A stretch of 64,000 nt of DNA from CAG-411 sp963643465 (GCA_963643465.1 CAVIJT010000003.1:186001-250000); one strand, 5' to 3'. Positions 54,508 to 62,612 are shown, numbered from the stretch's first letter. The notes: generated by a model from the letters alone, not told the origin. Made by a program: numbers and translations.

Positions 54508-56802
54508 TTATTTATCACTTGTTTGATTTTCGATTGAAGAAGAGTTGGTATCTATGTGATTTTCATTATTATCAGAAGCAATCATATGCTCTTTTGGAAT
54601 AAAGCGGTAAAATAGTCGTTCCAGTTGTTTAAAATCAATAGGTTTTCCAAGATATTCGTCAAATCCCTGCTTTATAAGCTGTTCTCGGACTCCGCTAATG
54701 GCATTGGCAGTTAATACAATGATTTTGCAGGTACTACCTTTGGCATAGAAAGGACTGATTTTTCGGATTTCCTTCATTGCTTCAATACCATCCATTTGTG
54801 GCATCATTTGATCCATAAAGACCATTTGATACTCATTGTCTTTACATAAAGCAATGGAATCTGGTCCATTTGTGGCTGTGTCCACCTGTAATCCATAATG
54901 AGCAAAGCTGTGTTTTGCAACCTTTAAATTGACTAAATTATCATCTACAATTAAAACTCGCACATTTGTTATTTTTATGTTTCCAAGAGAAAACGTTTCT
55001 TCTGTATGTTCCTTTTTAGAAAAAGCGTCTACTGGTTTTTCATCTATAATCTTTTGTTCCAGCACAACTGTAAAAACAGAACCTTCCCCGTATACACTTT
55101 CTACGGAAATGGTACCATTCATCAATGCCACATACCCCTTTACAATGGCAAGACCAAGTCCGGTGCCTTCTGTGCCTTGATGTACTTTTCGATCTACTTG
55201 AGAAAAACTTTCAAAAATCAATTCTAACTCATCTTTATTGATTCCCACACCTGTGTCTGAAATCTTGAATTCTAATTGGGCAATTCCATTTTCCTTTTTA
55301 GACATCCGAATATCTAATTTTACGTTTCCTTTGTTGGTGTATTTTACTGAATTATTCAGTAAGTTAATTAAAATACCACGGATACGAATTTTATCTCCAA
55401 ATAACTGGTTTGGAATGTCCGGAGCTACATTCATAGAAAAAGACAAGCCTTTTTTCTTTGCCTGTGTATCAATGATAAGAAATACATCTTGAAGCAAACT
55501 ACCAGTATAATAATTTTCGCATTCCAGCTCCATTTTTCCGGATTCTAGTTTGGAAATATCTAATATATCATTGATGATTGCCAAAAGATTTAGAGAAGAA
55601 TTTTTTATATCAAACAAGTATTCCCGCACTTTTGGGGACAAGTCTAATTTTAATACAAGCTCTGACAATCCCACAATGGCATTCATTGGTGTTCGAATCT
55701 CATGAGACATATTAGCAAGGAATGTACTTTTGGATTGATTGGCTGTCTCGGCTTCTTTCTTTGCCTCTTCCAAGCTCTGCATGGTTTTCATACGTTCGGA
55801 TAAATCTGTTACAAGAATAATGTAGCCGATAATATCCCCATAACTATCTCCGATTTTATTTACTGTCAAATCACAAAAGACTTGATTATTTTTACAAACA
55901 GCATCTATGTTTTGATATTTTCCATCGAAAGAAAAAGTATCGTTCTCTTCCATGTCAAATAGCTGGCTAATGGGTAGATTTTCTGTTTCTAAACTATTTT
56001 GACTTATGTTGAAAAAGGAAGATGCAGCATCATTCATAATCTTCATATTCTGTTTGGTATCATATACTAAAACAGGCATGGATAGTGAATAATATATAAA
56101 TTCTGACATGTTGGCAATATTAATACGGGAACGGTTCATAACAGATACCGCGTGATATAAAACAACCAATCCCCAAAATTGTGTGATAGAACTTCCAGGA
56201 ATTGCGGATTTTCCAATCATTGGGAATATAGTATCTAAAATCATTCCAAGCAGAATCAAGGATTCTACTATCAAAAATCTTTTTCCAAAGGCTTTTAATC
56301 GTTTTACTTTAGAACGTTTTAGCATATAAATCGTGACACTAAAAATATTGATTGCAATCATGATAGAATACAAAGTATATAACGTATTTGGAAGCCCTTT
56401 TTTAAAGTAATAAGTCATCATCCCTGAATCATCCAGATAATAGATGGTTTGATTTTTTTGGATGATTAAAAAATACACAATATATCCTGTATAAGAAAGT
56501 CCATTCAAAAAATATTGCAGGTATTTATTGATTCCGGATATGTAGCACACTAATACCTGAGCCATAATCAGATATAAAAATACGCCACTCATTCCAAAAG
56601 AACGGCATAAATATGCTTTATATGGATCTGTTTGAAGAAATAATATAGAAAATCCAGCACTCCAAATTCCACTTGCTATACAGAAAACGGAAAGGAATCT
56701 GCTTTCTTTATATTTTCGCTGTTGGGAGCAAAGAAGTTGTAACGCAAAATAAAAGGCTAAAACCCCACTTCCAAATAATGTTCCAGAAAAGATATACTTC
56801 AT
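54508..56802 (-). CDS. Hybrid sensor histidine kinase with 7TM N-terminus
   Basis: A 764-aa membrane kinase. About seven membrane segments (about 1-225) are followed by a PAS domain (about 235-345), a HisKA domain with the phosphorylated His367 in MSHEIRTPMNAIVG, an HATPase domain (SDTGVGINKDELELIFESF, GTEGTGLGLAI) and a C-terminal receiver with Asp664 in MVFMDQMMPQMDG. The combination suggests an intramolecular phosphorelay; the output partner (Hpt or response regulator) is not in the window. It is transcribed in the same direction as the hydrogenase-like sensor, 212 bp upstream, and divergent from spoVT. Ligand unknown. In spore formers some orphan hybrid kinases feed Spo0A, but this is only a possibility here. 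Confidence 0.9.
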   Translation of the reverse strand: MKYIFSGTLFGSGVLAFYFALQLLCSQQRKYKESRFLSVFCIASGIWSAGFSILFLQTDPYKAYLCRSFGMSGVFLYLIMAQVLVCYISGINKYLQYFLNGLSYTGYIVYFLIIQKNQTIYYLDDSGMMTYYFKKGLPNTLYTLYSIMIAINIFSVTIYMLKRSKVKRLKAFGKRFLIVESLILLGMILDTIFPMIGKSAIPGSSITQFWGLVVLYHAVSVMNRSRINIANMSEFIYYSLSMPVLVYDTKQNMKIMNDAASSFFNISQNSLETENLPISQLFDMEENDTFSFDGKYQNIDAVCKNNQVFCDLTVNKIGDSYGDIIGYIILVTDLSERMKTMQSLEEAKKEAETANQSKSTFLANMSHEIRTPMNAIVGLSELVLKLDLSPKVREYLFDIKNSSLNLLAIINDILDISKLESGKMELECENYYTGSLLQDVFLIIDTQAKKKGLSFSMNVAPDIPNQLFGDKIRIRGILINLLNNSVKYTNKGNVKLDIRMSKKENGIAQLEFKISDTGVGINKDELELIFESFSQVDRKVHQGTEGTGLGLAIVKGYVALMNGTISVESVYGEGSVFTVVLEQKIIDEKPVDAFSKKEHTEETFSLGNIKITNVRVLIVDDNLVNLKVAKHSFAHYGLQVDTATNGPDSIALCKDNEYQMVFMDQMMPQMDGIEAMKEIRKISPFYAKGSTCKIIVLTANAISGVREQLIKQGFDEYLGKPIDFKQLERLFYRFIPKEHMIASDNNENHIDTNSSSIENQTSDK

Positions 56803-56994
56803 TAGCCGTCACCCCCTTTAAGAATAGTATATTTTTCTTAAGAAGTGAAGTCAATGAAAATTGGATAAATTTGGAGAAAAAATTTAGTTGCTATTTTTCA
56901 CAGAAAAAGCCATAGAGGTATAAAATTCTTCCAGATACAAATAATACTTATACAATGAAATAGAAAAGTATAGGTAAATATGGAGGGAAATGTC

Positions 56995-57540
56995 ATGAAA
57001 GCAACAGGCGTAATTAGAAGGTTAGATGATTTGGGAAGAATTGTTATTCCAAAGGAGATACGAAGAACTTTCCGTATTCGGGAAGGAGATCCTATGGAGA
57101 TTTTTACAAATGCCAATGGAGAGGTGATTTTAAAAAAATATTCACCAATTAGTGATTTGGGTGATTTTGCTATGCAGTATGCAGAGGCGTTAGCTCAAAA
57201 CACAGGGCATATTGTGTGTATTATGGATAAAGACCAGATTATTGCAGTGGCAGGAGAAAATAGAAAAGAACTAATCAACCAGCCTATCAGCAGAGGTATG
57301 GAGGAAGTAATTGAGGAGAGAGCGGTACTTGTGGTAGACCGAAAAGAGGGAGAGGAACTTGGAATTTCCATGCACGATGGAGATTATAAAAAAGAAGTGA
57401 TTGCTCCTATTGTATGTCAGGGAGATGCCATTGGAGCTGTGGTGATTTTGGCAAAAAATGAGAAAAAAGAAAATGTGGAGACAGAGAAAAAATTGGCATC
57501 TACGGCTGCCAGCTTTTTAGGAAAACAGATGGAGATATAG
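56995..57540 (+). CDS. spoVT: Stage V sporulation transcription regulator SpoVT
   Basis: A 181-aa regulator of late forespore genes. The N-terminal AbrB-type swapped-hairpin domain MKATGVIRRLDDLGRIVIPKEIRRTFRIREGDPMEIF is nearly identical to the family consensus over its length (cited in parts: RRLDDLGRIVIPKEIRRT), followed by the GAF-like C-terminal domain (about 55-180) that ends FLGKQMEI as in SpoVT. The ATG at 56995 fits the family N-terminus and has GGAGGG 8 nt upstream; an ATG at 56980 would overlap that site. Its position at the head of the hup-rqcP-yabPQ-divIC-spoIIE block matches Bacillus and Clostridium gene order. Confidence 0.96.
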   Translation: MKATGVIRRLDDLGRIVIPKEIRRTFRIREGDPMEIFTNANGEVILKKYSPISDLGDFAMQYAEALAQNTGHIVCIMDKDQIIAVAGENRKELINQPISRGMEEVIEERAVLVVDRKEGEELGISMHDGDYKKEVIAPIVCQGDAIGAVVILAKNEKKENVETEKKLASTAASFLGKQMEI

Positions 57541-57642
57541 TTTTTACTAAAAGTTTATAGTCAAAACGACTAAAATTACTATATAATGTTGTGCAAAACT
57601 GCAAATTGTTGGAGGACAAAAGGAAGAAATGGCTAAAATTCC

Positions 57643-57671
57643 TTGACAAAAGGGGGTTTAGAGTTTATAAA
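57643..57671 (+). promoter_or_regulatory. Sigma-A promoter of hup
   Basis: Perfect TTGACA (57643-57648), 17-nt spacer, TATAAA (57666-57671), about 145 bp upstream of the start codon, leaving a long untranslated leader. Confidence 0.75.
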
Positions 57672-57816
57672 TAGACTTATGAGTGTTTCGGACTTTATAG
57701 AGGAGAAGTGCCGCACTTGCAACACTTTCCATTGAAGATGATAAATATGGTGGGAAGAAGAAGAAACGGAGCGAGAATCCGGAGAAAAACATTATTTTTA
57801 GAGGAGGAGTTAATCC

Positions 57817-58092
57817 ATGAACAAAGCAGAATTAGTTGCAGCAATTGCAGAAAAGACAGAGTTATCTAAGAAGGACTCAGAGAAGGCATTAAAGGCTTTC
57901 ATCGATGTTGTAACAGAAGAGTTGACAAAGGGTGAGAAGATTCAGTTAGTAGGATTTGGAACATTTGAAGTTGCTGAGAGATCCGCTAGAGAAGGTAGAA
58001 ACCCTCAGACTGGTGCAACAATGAAGATTCCTGCATCTAAGGCACCTAAGTTCAAGGCTGGTAAGGCATTAAAGGATGCTGTAAATAAGTAA
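57817..58092 (+). CDS. hup: HU family DNA-binding protein
   Basis: A 91-aa nucleoid protein that bends DNA. It starts MNKAELVAAIAEKTELSKKD, has the conserved GFGTFEVAERSAREGRNPQTG arm region (read in two parts: GFGTFEV and RNPQTG) and ends FKAGKALKDAVNK, all typical of HU. Ribosome-binding site GAGGAGG. Codon use is strongly biased to frequent codons, in accord with high expression. A consensus promoter lies upstream and a terminator downstream, so it is an independent transcription unit within the sporulation block. Confidence 0.97.
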   Translation: MNKAELVAAIAEKTELSKKDSEKALKAFIDVVTEELTKGEKIQLVGFGTFEVAERSAREGRNPQTGATMKIPASKAPKFKAGKALKDAVNK

Positions 58093-58116
58093 TTGTAACT
58101 TATTGTGAATGCGATT

Positions 58117-58150
58117 AGGTTTCTGCACATTTGTGCAGGAGCCTTTTTTT
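58117..58150 (+). terminator. Intrinsic terminator of hup
   Basis: Arms AGGTTTCTGCAC and GTGCAGGAGCCT with a 4-nt loop and seven T. The repeat A copy begins in the last T's. Confidence 0.85.
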
Positions 58151-58267
58151 ACGCGAGTAGCGAGGAAAAGCGAGTGCTTGTATGAAGATTTGACGAGCAC
58201 CGCGATAATCTGAGAAACTCGCAAAGCGTGTTTCTCAGATTTATTCTATAGGATTGCATCTTATAGA
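58148..58267 (+). repeat. Intergenic structured repeat A, copy 3
   Basis: Best-folding copy: stems GTGCT/AGCAC and a perfect 12-bp AATCTGAGAAAC/GTTTCTCAGATT around a loop containing TCGCAAAGCG. Same boundaries as the copy in the proS leader, ending CTATAGGA..TATAG. Confidence 0.85.
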
Positions 58268-58316
58268 GTAAAAAACGCTCTGCTATGGATGTGATTATTT
58301 TACTTGGAGGTATTTC

Positions 58317-58556
58317 ATGCGTTTAGACAAATTTTTAAAAGTGTCCCGTTTGATTAAACGGAGAACCGTAGCCAATGAGGCTTGTGATGCAGGTCGTGTA
58401 ATGGTAAATGATAAAGTGGCAAAAGCGTCTATGTCAGTAAAGGCAGGAGATATAATAGATATTGCCTTTGGTAATAAGAATGTGAAAGTGGAAGTGCTTA
58501 ATGTGCAGGAAACTGTCAAAAAGGAAGAGGCAAAAGACTTGTTTAAATATTTATAA
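58317..58556 (+). CDS. rqcP: S4-domain RNA-binding protein RqcP (YabO)
   Basis: A 79-aa protein that is mostly one S4 RNA-binding domain: MRLDKFLKVSRLIKRRTVAN, VMVNDKVAKASMSVKAGDII. The small YabO/RqcP proteins of Firmicutes act with RqcH on stalled 50S subunits in ribosome-associated quality control, promoting C-terminal alanine tailing; related to Hsp15. GGAGG lies 6 nt before the ATG. Position between hup and yabP follows the conserved gene order. Confidence 0.93.
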   Translation: MRLDKFLKVSRLIKRRTVANEACDAGRVMVNDKVAKASMSVKAGDIIDIAFGNKNVKVEVLNVQETVKKEEAKDLFKYL

Positions 58557-58560
58557 TTTG

Positions 58561-58640
58561 TAACTATTCAGAATCCTCTATAATGGAACAATTAGATACG
58601 TTATGCTGGCATATAAGTAGCTGACTGTTCTGAATAGTTA
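58561..58640. repeat. MITE-like repeat C with 13-bp inverted ends
   Basis: An 80-bp element bounded by perfect inverted repeats TAACTATTCAGAA and TTCTGAATAGTTA, inserted between rqcP and yabP. The left half recurs at 40044-40076 (shared CTCTATAATGGAACAAT). Confidence 0.8.
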
Positions 58641-58708
58641 AAAAATACACATAATTGAAAAGAAACTCTCATATACTATTAGTAAAAAAGTGTAGGGGAG
58701 TTTTTTGA

Positions 58709-58999
58709 TTGGAGGAACGACAGAGTTTAGAAAGTAAGAATCACAAAGTTGTAATACATAATCGAAAAAATGTTTCATTGACCGGAGTGCAGGATGTACT
58801 TTCTTTTGATGCTACAGAAATTTTGTTGGATACAGTGCAGGGAATGCTAATGCTTAGAGGCAGAGAACTTCATGTAAATCGCTTATCTTTGGATAAGGGG
58901 GAAGTAGATGTGGATGGCAGAATTGATAGTTTTGCTTATGCAGAAGAACAGGGAAAAACAAAAGGTGGAGAATCTCTTCTAAGTAGATTGTTTAAATAG
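58709..58999 (+). CDS. yabP: Sporulation protein YabP
   Basis: A 96-aa sporulation protein of the YabP/YqfC family: HKVVIHNRKNVSLTGVQDVLSFD, then TVQGMLMLRGRELHVNRLSLDKGEVDVDGRI in two conserved strands, ending in SLLSRLF. In B. subtilis yabP is needed for sporulation and is expressed in the mother cell; its biochemical role is unknown. It uses a TTG start at 58709 with AGGGGAG 8 nt upstream. Its stop codon overlaps the ribosome-binding site of yabQ, so the two are translated together. Confidence 0.93.
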   Translation: MEERQSLESKNHKVVIHNRKNVSLTGVQDVLSFDATEILLDTVQGMLMLRGRELHVNRLSLDKGEVDVDGRIDSFAYAEEQGKTKGGESLLSRLFK

Positions 59000-59010
59000 G
59001 AGGCGGGGAT

Positions 59011-59391
59011 TTGGAGGAAATCATACATGAGGCACGATTTTTTCTGCTGTCTTTGCTAACTGGAATTCTATTATTATTTGCTTATGATCTTATCAGGGTG
59101 ATTCGCATTTTTATACCTCACAAAAAGGGGTTGACCTTTTTGGGAGATTATCTCTTTTGGTTTGTGGGGAGTTTTCTTGTGTTTGTTATGATTTATCAGG
59201 TGAATGATGGAATTATACGTGGTTTTTCGGTGGTAGCAATGGTGATTGGAATGTTGGCATATCATTTTGGACCGGGGATGCTGATTATGTATGTGGCGAA
59301 TGCAGTACAAAGAAGAATTGCTCGAATGAAAAGATATATTAGTTCTAAAATAAAAAAGAAAAATTGTAAGAAACATATTGAAAAAATGTAA
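59011..59391 (+). CDS. yabQ: Sporulation membrane protein YabQ
   Basis: A 126-aa protein with four membrane segments (about 10-29, 46-65, 71-88, 90-108) and a Lys/Arg-rich cytoplasmic tail. This matches YabQ, which in Bacillus localises to the forespore membranes and is required for cortex formation. It uses a TTG start with a perfect AGGAGG at 7 nt spacing, immediately after yabP. The order yabP-yabQ-divIC is the standard one. Confidence 0.92.
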   Translation: MEEIIHEARFFLLSLLTGILLLFAYDLIRVIRIFIPHKKGLTFLGDYLFWFVGSFLVFVMIYQVNDGIIRGFSVVAMVIGMLAYHFGPGMLIMYVANAVQRRIARMKRYISSKIKKKNCKKHIEKM

Positions 59392-59509
59392 AGGAATCGT
59401 AATGTATTACATAGGATTTGCGGTTGAAATACAGGCAAAAAGGGGCTATAATAAAAGAAGTGATAAGTGGAGATATAGGGGGAGTATAGAAGAAAGAGAG
59501 GTTTCTGTA

Positions 59510-59818
59510 ATGAGGAGGAAAAAGAAAATAATGCATCGCTCCAATCGTAATAATTTTCTCGTAATTACGTTGGTAGTATTATTTCTCTGTGGAGTTCTGA
59601 CATACAAAACCATATCTTTAAGTGAGCAGACAGCGAAGTATCAGGCAACCATTGATGAGTATCAGAAAGATATGGACAAGCTGGAACAAGAGAAAGAAGA
59701 TATTGCTGAGCTGAAAGAATACGTGGAGTCGGATCGTTATATTGAAGAGATGGCAAGAGAAAAATTAGGCCTTGTATATGAGGACGAAGTAATTTTTGAA
59801 GCAGATGATGAAGATTAG
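59510..59818 (+). CDS. divIC: Septum formation protein DivIC / FtsB family
   Basis: A 102-aa bitopic cell-division protein. A basic cytoplasmic N-terminus (MRRKKKIMHRSNRNN) is followed by one membrane segment (about 17-37), a coiled coil (about 42-75, AKYQATIDEYQKDMDKLEQ) and the conserved ESDRYIEEMAREKLGLV ending. It partners with FtsL and DivIB in the divisome. The ATG at 59510 with AGAGAGG upstream is chosen over an open frame from 59378 because the family starts with the short basic tail. Followed by the tRNA-Met promoter and terminator. Confidence 0.93.
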   Translation: MRRKKKIMHRSNRNNFLVITLVVLFLCGVLTYKTISLSEQTAKYQATIDEYQKDMDKLEQEKEDIAELKEYVESDRYIEEMAREKLGLVYEDEVIFEADDED

Positions 59819-59820
59819 TA

Positions 59821-59849
59821 TTGACAAATGAGTATTTAATGAGTATAAT
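59821..59849 (+). promoter_or_regulatory. Perfect consensus sigma-A promoter before tRNA-Met
   Basis: TTGACA (59821-59826), 17-nt spacer, TATAAT (59844-59849). The expected start (about 59856-59857) falls inside the left arm of the next hairpin. Confidence 0.85.
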
Positions 59850-59852
59850 AAG

Positions 59853-59883
59853 GTTTGTCTGTGTGAGCAGGCAAACTTTTTTT
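59853..59883 (+). terminator. Terminator-like hairpin abutting the tRNA 5' end
   Basis: Arms GTTTGTCTG (59853-59861) and CAGGCAAAC (59868-59876) with one G-U pair, followed by seven T that run directly into the first base of the tRNA. Presumably ends divIC transcripts. Confidence 0.8.
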
Positions 59884-59957
59884 GGCGGAATAGCTCAGTT
59901 GGCTAGAGCACACGGTTCATACCCGTGGTGTCGCTGGTTCAAATCCAGTTTCCGCTA
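59884..59957 (+). tRNA. tRNA-Met (CAT), elongator type
   Basis: A complete cloverleaf: acceptor GGCGGAA with TTCCGCT (one G-U), D-arm with AGTTGG, anticodon stem CACGG/CCGTG with loop TTCATAC (anticodon CAT), T-arm GCTGG-TTCAAAT-CCAGT. The G-U closing pair and the absence of three G-C pairs in the anticodon stem argue against the initiator. CCA is not encoded (the sequence continues CTA), so the cca product is required. A tRNA-Met before spoIIE is conserved in Bacillus. An Ile2 (lysidine) identity is unlikely but not excluded. Confidence 0.95.
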
Positions 59958-59966
59958 CTATAACCA

Positions 59967-60006
59967 AGAACAGGTTGTTCGTTAAGGAGCAGCCTGTTCT
60001 TTTTTT
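59967..60006 (+). terminator. Intrinsic terminator after tRNA-Met
   Basis: Arms AGAACAGGTTGTTC and GAGCAGCCTGTTCT (G-U pair and one small mismatch) followed by TTTTTT. Confidence 0.85.
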
Positions 60007-60056
60007 GTGAGAATGAGCATAGGGCATTTAGGAAACATAACAAAAATTTCTATTTT

Positions 60057-60123
60057 TTTGTCAAGAAGTTTTTAGGATCGGGAATAGGAATCGACAGAAA
60101 ATATTTGGAAAAGTTTGTACAAT
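60057..60123 (+). promoter_or_regulatory. Putative Spo0A-controlled spoIIE promoter
   Basis: TTTGTCAAG (60057-60065) matches the Spo0A box TTTGTCRAA in 8 of 9 positions; TCGACA (60091-60096), also part of a reversed Spo0A-like box, is 21 nt upstream of TACAAT (60118-60123). A 21-nt spacer is the known hallmark of Spo0A-activated sigma-A promoters such as B. subtilis spoIIE. Confidence 0.6.
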
Positions 60124-60193
60124 AGTGAATACCAATTGGAAAACAGGAAAGGGCAGGGAGTGGATGCCCAGAGAATAAGGAGGAAAATGTGTT

Positions 60194-62491
60194 TTGCGAA
60201 TCAGGGGAATGAGCGAACGGGAGATTGGTATGCTATTTGCGGCGGTGTTTGTGGGACGAATGCATGTCGTTCAAATGAATCCATTTGCTGTGGGATTTTT
60301 TATGGCTATTTGTTATGAGAGAATTCCGAAGTTTTTTTACATAGTGGCATTGGCCATTGGGTTGTTTCAAGGGTATGGTCCTGTAGAAACGGTGAAATAT
60401 GTAATTGTATTTTTACTTTGTGCCGGGGTAACCGAGTTTGTGGAAAAGAGATATCGTGTTCCAGTAATCATATATAGCTTTTTGGGAGCTGGAGCATTGT
60501 ATTTGGTGGAGTATTTTTGGAATAGACAAAATGTTATGGTAGAAACGGACTGGCTTCTTTTAACAATGGAGAGTTTGCTTGCAGGAGTATTTACACAGGT
60601 ACTTTCTGTGGGAATCCATTATTTGTTAGGAGCAAAGAAAACTGCTTATGCAGGAAATGAAGAAATCATTTCTATTATGGTTCTTGCCAGTTTGATTATT
60701 TTTGGAATGCCTTTTCAAAATGCACAAACCTTCGATGTAATGGGAATGTTTCTTTGTTTTTCTATTCTATTTGCAGGGTATTGTTATGGAGCAGGGGCTG
60801 GAAGTTTGGCAGGAGCAATTAGTGGATTGTTTTTTCTGGCACAGGAAGAAGGCATTGAAATGCTTGGAATACTGGCATTGCTTGGAATGGGAGCAGGCAT
60901 ATTTAGAGAACTTGGAAGATTAGTCAGCGCGGTTACCTTTTTAGGGCTGTATCTCCTTAGTGGTGTGTATTTTTATGGCTCACTGCTTTCCGTGGGAAAA
61001 TTGCGGTCCCTTGTGGTAGCGGGGATTTTATTTTTAGTGCTTCCCCGGCGTTTTACCCAAAGAGTGGACACGCTTGCTCTTGAGGAGGAGAACGCTCTTT
61101 TCGGATTGGATCAAATGGAAAGACAGGTGAAACGGAGATTGGACCAGTTTGCAGAATCTTTTTTTCATTTATCCCAGACCTTTCAAAAACTTTCCAGACA
61201 ACGACAATGTATGGAAGAGCGAGATATGGAACAGATTTTGCAGCAAGCCAATGAATTGGTTTGTCTGAATTGTGAAAAGTCCAATCGGTGTCTTGGTTTT
61301 ACCAGACATCATAAGTACCAGACAGCCAGTTGTATTTTGCCTGCGGCAAGAGAAAATGGATATATATCCGAGGAAGATTTTCCGGCAAATTTTGTGAATA
61401 AATGCGACTATTTGGAGCAGTATGTGATGGAAACCAATCAGGCATTGCGGGTTGTGTGTAATAATGTACAATGGCAAAATCGTTTGGCAGAAAGCAGAGA
61501 GGCAATTGGAGAACAGTTTCGGGATATTGGATGTCTCATGCGGGAATTTGCACGGCAGTTGTATGGAGAGAGACAATTAGAGTTGGATGAAAAGGGAAAT
61601 TTGTCTACTGTATTAAAACGAAATCAGGTTTTAGTTCGTAAAATGGAATTGATAGAAAATAATGATCATGTGCAGGAATTGCATTTGATGGTAAAAAGTA
61701 AAAAACGAACCTGTGTCACTACCCGCGAATTAGCGAAATGTGTAAGTGGAGTGCTTGAAAGACCGTTTGTTCCAGTGTCTAGTAGCAGAAATGTACTGCC
61801 AAAGGAATATGAGAAAGTGGTGTTGGTGGAAGATACCAAGTTTAAGACCATAACGGGAATGGCAAGGAGAAATAAAGATGGAGAACAGGTGTCAGGAGAT
61901 AATTATTCGTTTCTAAAGTTAGACAATGGACAATTGGTTATGACTCTTGCTGACGGTATGGGCAGTGGGGAATATGCCAGTCTTGAAAGTGTGTCGGTAG
62001 TAGAATTACTGGAAAGTTTTTTGGAAGCAGGAGTAGGGGAACGAACCGCCATTCATTTGATTAATTCTGTGTTTGTTTTGCAATCAGAAGAACAGAATTT
62101 GTCTACTCTTGATATGGTAGTATTGCACTTGCATACGGGAGTTTGCGAGTTTATCAAAATGGGAGCGGCAGCAGCTTTTATTAAACATAGCAATGGCGTG
62201 GAATCCATTGTTTCAACCAGTCTTCCTATGGGAGTTTTTGCCAGAGCCGAGTATGAGAATGTATCGAAAAAAATGGAGGATGGAGATTACATTATTTTGC
62301 TTAGTGACGGGGTGCTGGACACAGCATTGGGAGACGATCAGGAGGCGTATTTTAGAAATGTAATTAGTATGTTGGAAATGAGCAATCCAAAGGAATTGGC
62401 AGACGCCATTCTAAAGCAGGCAATTGACAATAACCATGGGGAAATTGTGGATGATATGACCGTTTTAGTGACTGGGGTGTGGATAAAGTAG
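60194..62491 (+). CDS. spoIIE: Stage II sporulation protein E (SpoIIE phosphatase)
   Basis: A 765-aa membrane PP2C-type phosphatase that dephosphorylates SpoIIAA to activate sigma-F in the forespore and interacts with FtsZ at the polar septum. About ten membrane segments (about 10-295), a regulatory region with the clostridial Cys motif CLNCEKSNRCLG (about 355), and the C-terminal phosphatase domain with VSGDNYSF, LADGMGSGEYASLES, LLSDGVLDTA and DDMTVLV carrying the metal-binding Asp residues. A TTG at 60194 is taken as start, with AGGAGG 11-12 nt upstream; an ATG at 60209 is an alternative with a poorly spaced site. Family-typical position after divIC and tRNA. Confidence 0.95.
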   Translation: MRIRGMSEREIGMLFAAVFVGRMHVVQMNPFAVGFFMAICYERIPKFFYIVALAIGLFQGYGPVETVKYVIVFLLCAGVTEFVEKRYRVPVIIYSFLGAGALYLVEYFWNRQNVMVETDWLLLTMESLLAGVFTQVLSVGIHYLLGAKKTAYAGNEEIISIMVLASLIIFGMPFQNAQTFDVMGMFLCFSILFAGYCYGAGAGSLAGAISGLFFLAQEEGIEMLGILALLGMGAGIFRELGRLVSAVTFLGLYLLSGVYFYGSLLSVGKLRSLVVAGILFLVLPRRFTQRVDTLALEEENALFGLDQMERQVKRRLDQFAESFFHLSQTFQKLSRQRQCMEERDMEQILQQANELVCLNCEKSNRCLGFTRHHKYQTASCILPAARENGYISEEDFPANFVNKCDYLEQYVMETNQALRVVCNNVQWQNRLAESREAIGEQFRDIGCLMREFARQLYGERQLELDEKGNLSTVLKRNQVLVRKMELIENNDHVQELHLMVKSKKRTCVTTRELAKCVSGVLERPFVPVSSSRNVLPKEYEKVVLVEDTKFKTITGMARRNKDGEQVSGDNYSFLKLDNGQLVMTLADGMGSGEYASLESVSVVELLESFLEAGVGERTAIHLINSVFVLQSEEQNLSTLDMVVLHLHTGVCEFIKMGAAAAFIKHSNGVESIVSTSLPMGVFARAEYENVSKKMEDGDYIILLSDGVLDTALGDDQEAYFRNVISMLEMSNPKELADAILKQAIDNNHGEIVDDMTVLVTGVWIK

Positions 62492-62518
62492 CAATAATTT
62501 TCAGAAATAAAAAAGAAG

Positions 62519-62547
62519 TTGAAAAGTAAAATGTTCCGTGTTACAAT
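62519..62547 (+). promoter_or_regulatory. Promoter of the small secreted protein gene
   Basis: TTGAAA (62519-62524), 17-nt spacer, TACAAT (62542-62547). An 8-bp palindrome GTCGCGAC lies near the expected start (about 62559-62566) and could be an operator. Confidence 0.6.
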
Positions 62548-62612
62548 GTCCAGCGTAGGTCGCGACTACTATGCAACATGAGTACATTTTATTACAACAA
62601 GGAGAGACTAAC

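Noticed and set aside
60115..60318. 67-aa open frame overlapping the start of spoIIE
   Set aside because: Different frame from the clearly conserved SpoIIE N-terminus; no family similarity.
60194..62491. Non-ATG starts (TTG for dtd, yabP, yabQ, spoIIE) as sign of pseudogenes
   Set aside because: All four proteins are full length and most have good ribosome-binding sites; TTG starts are common in such Firmicutes.
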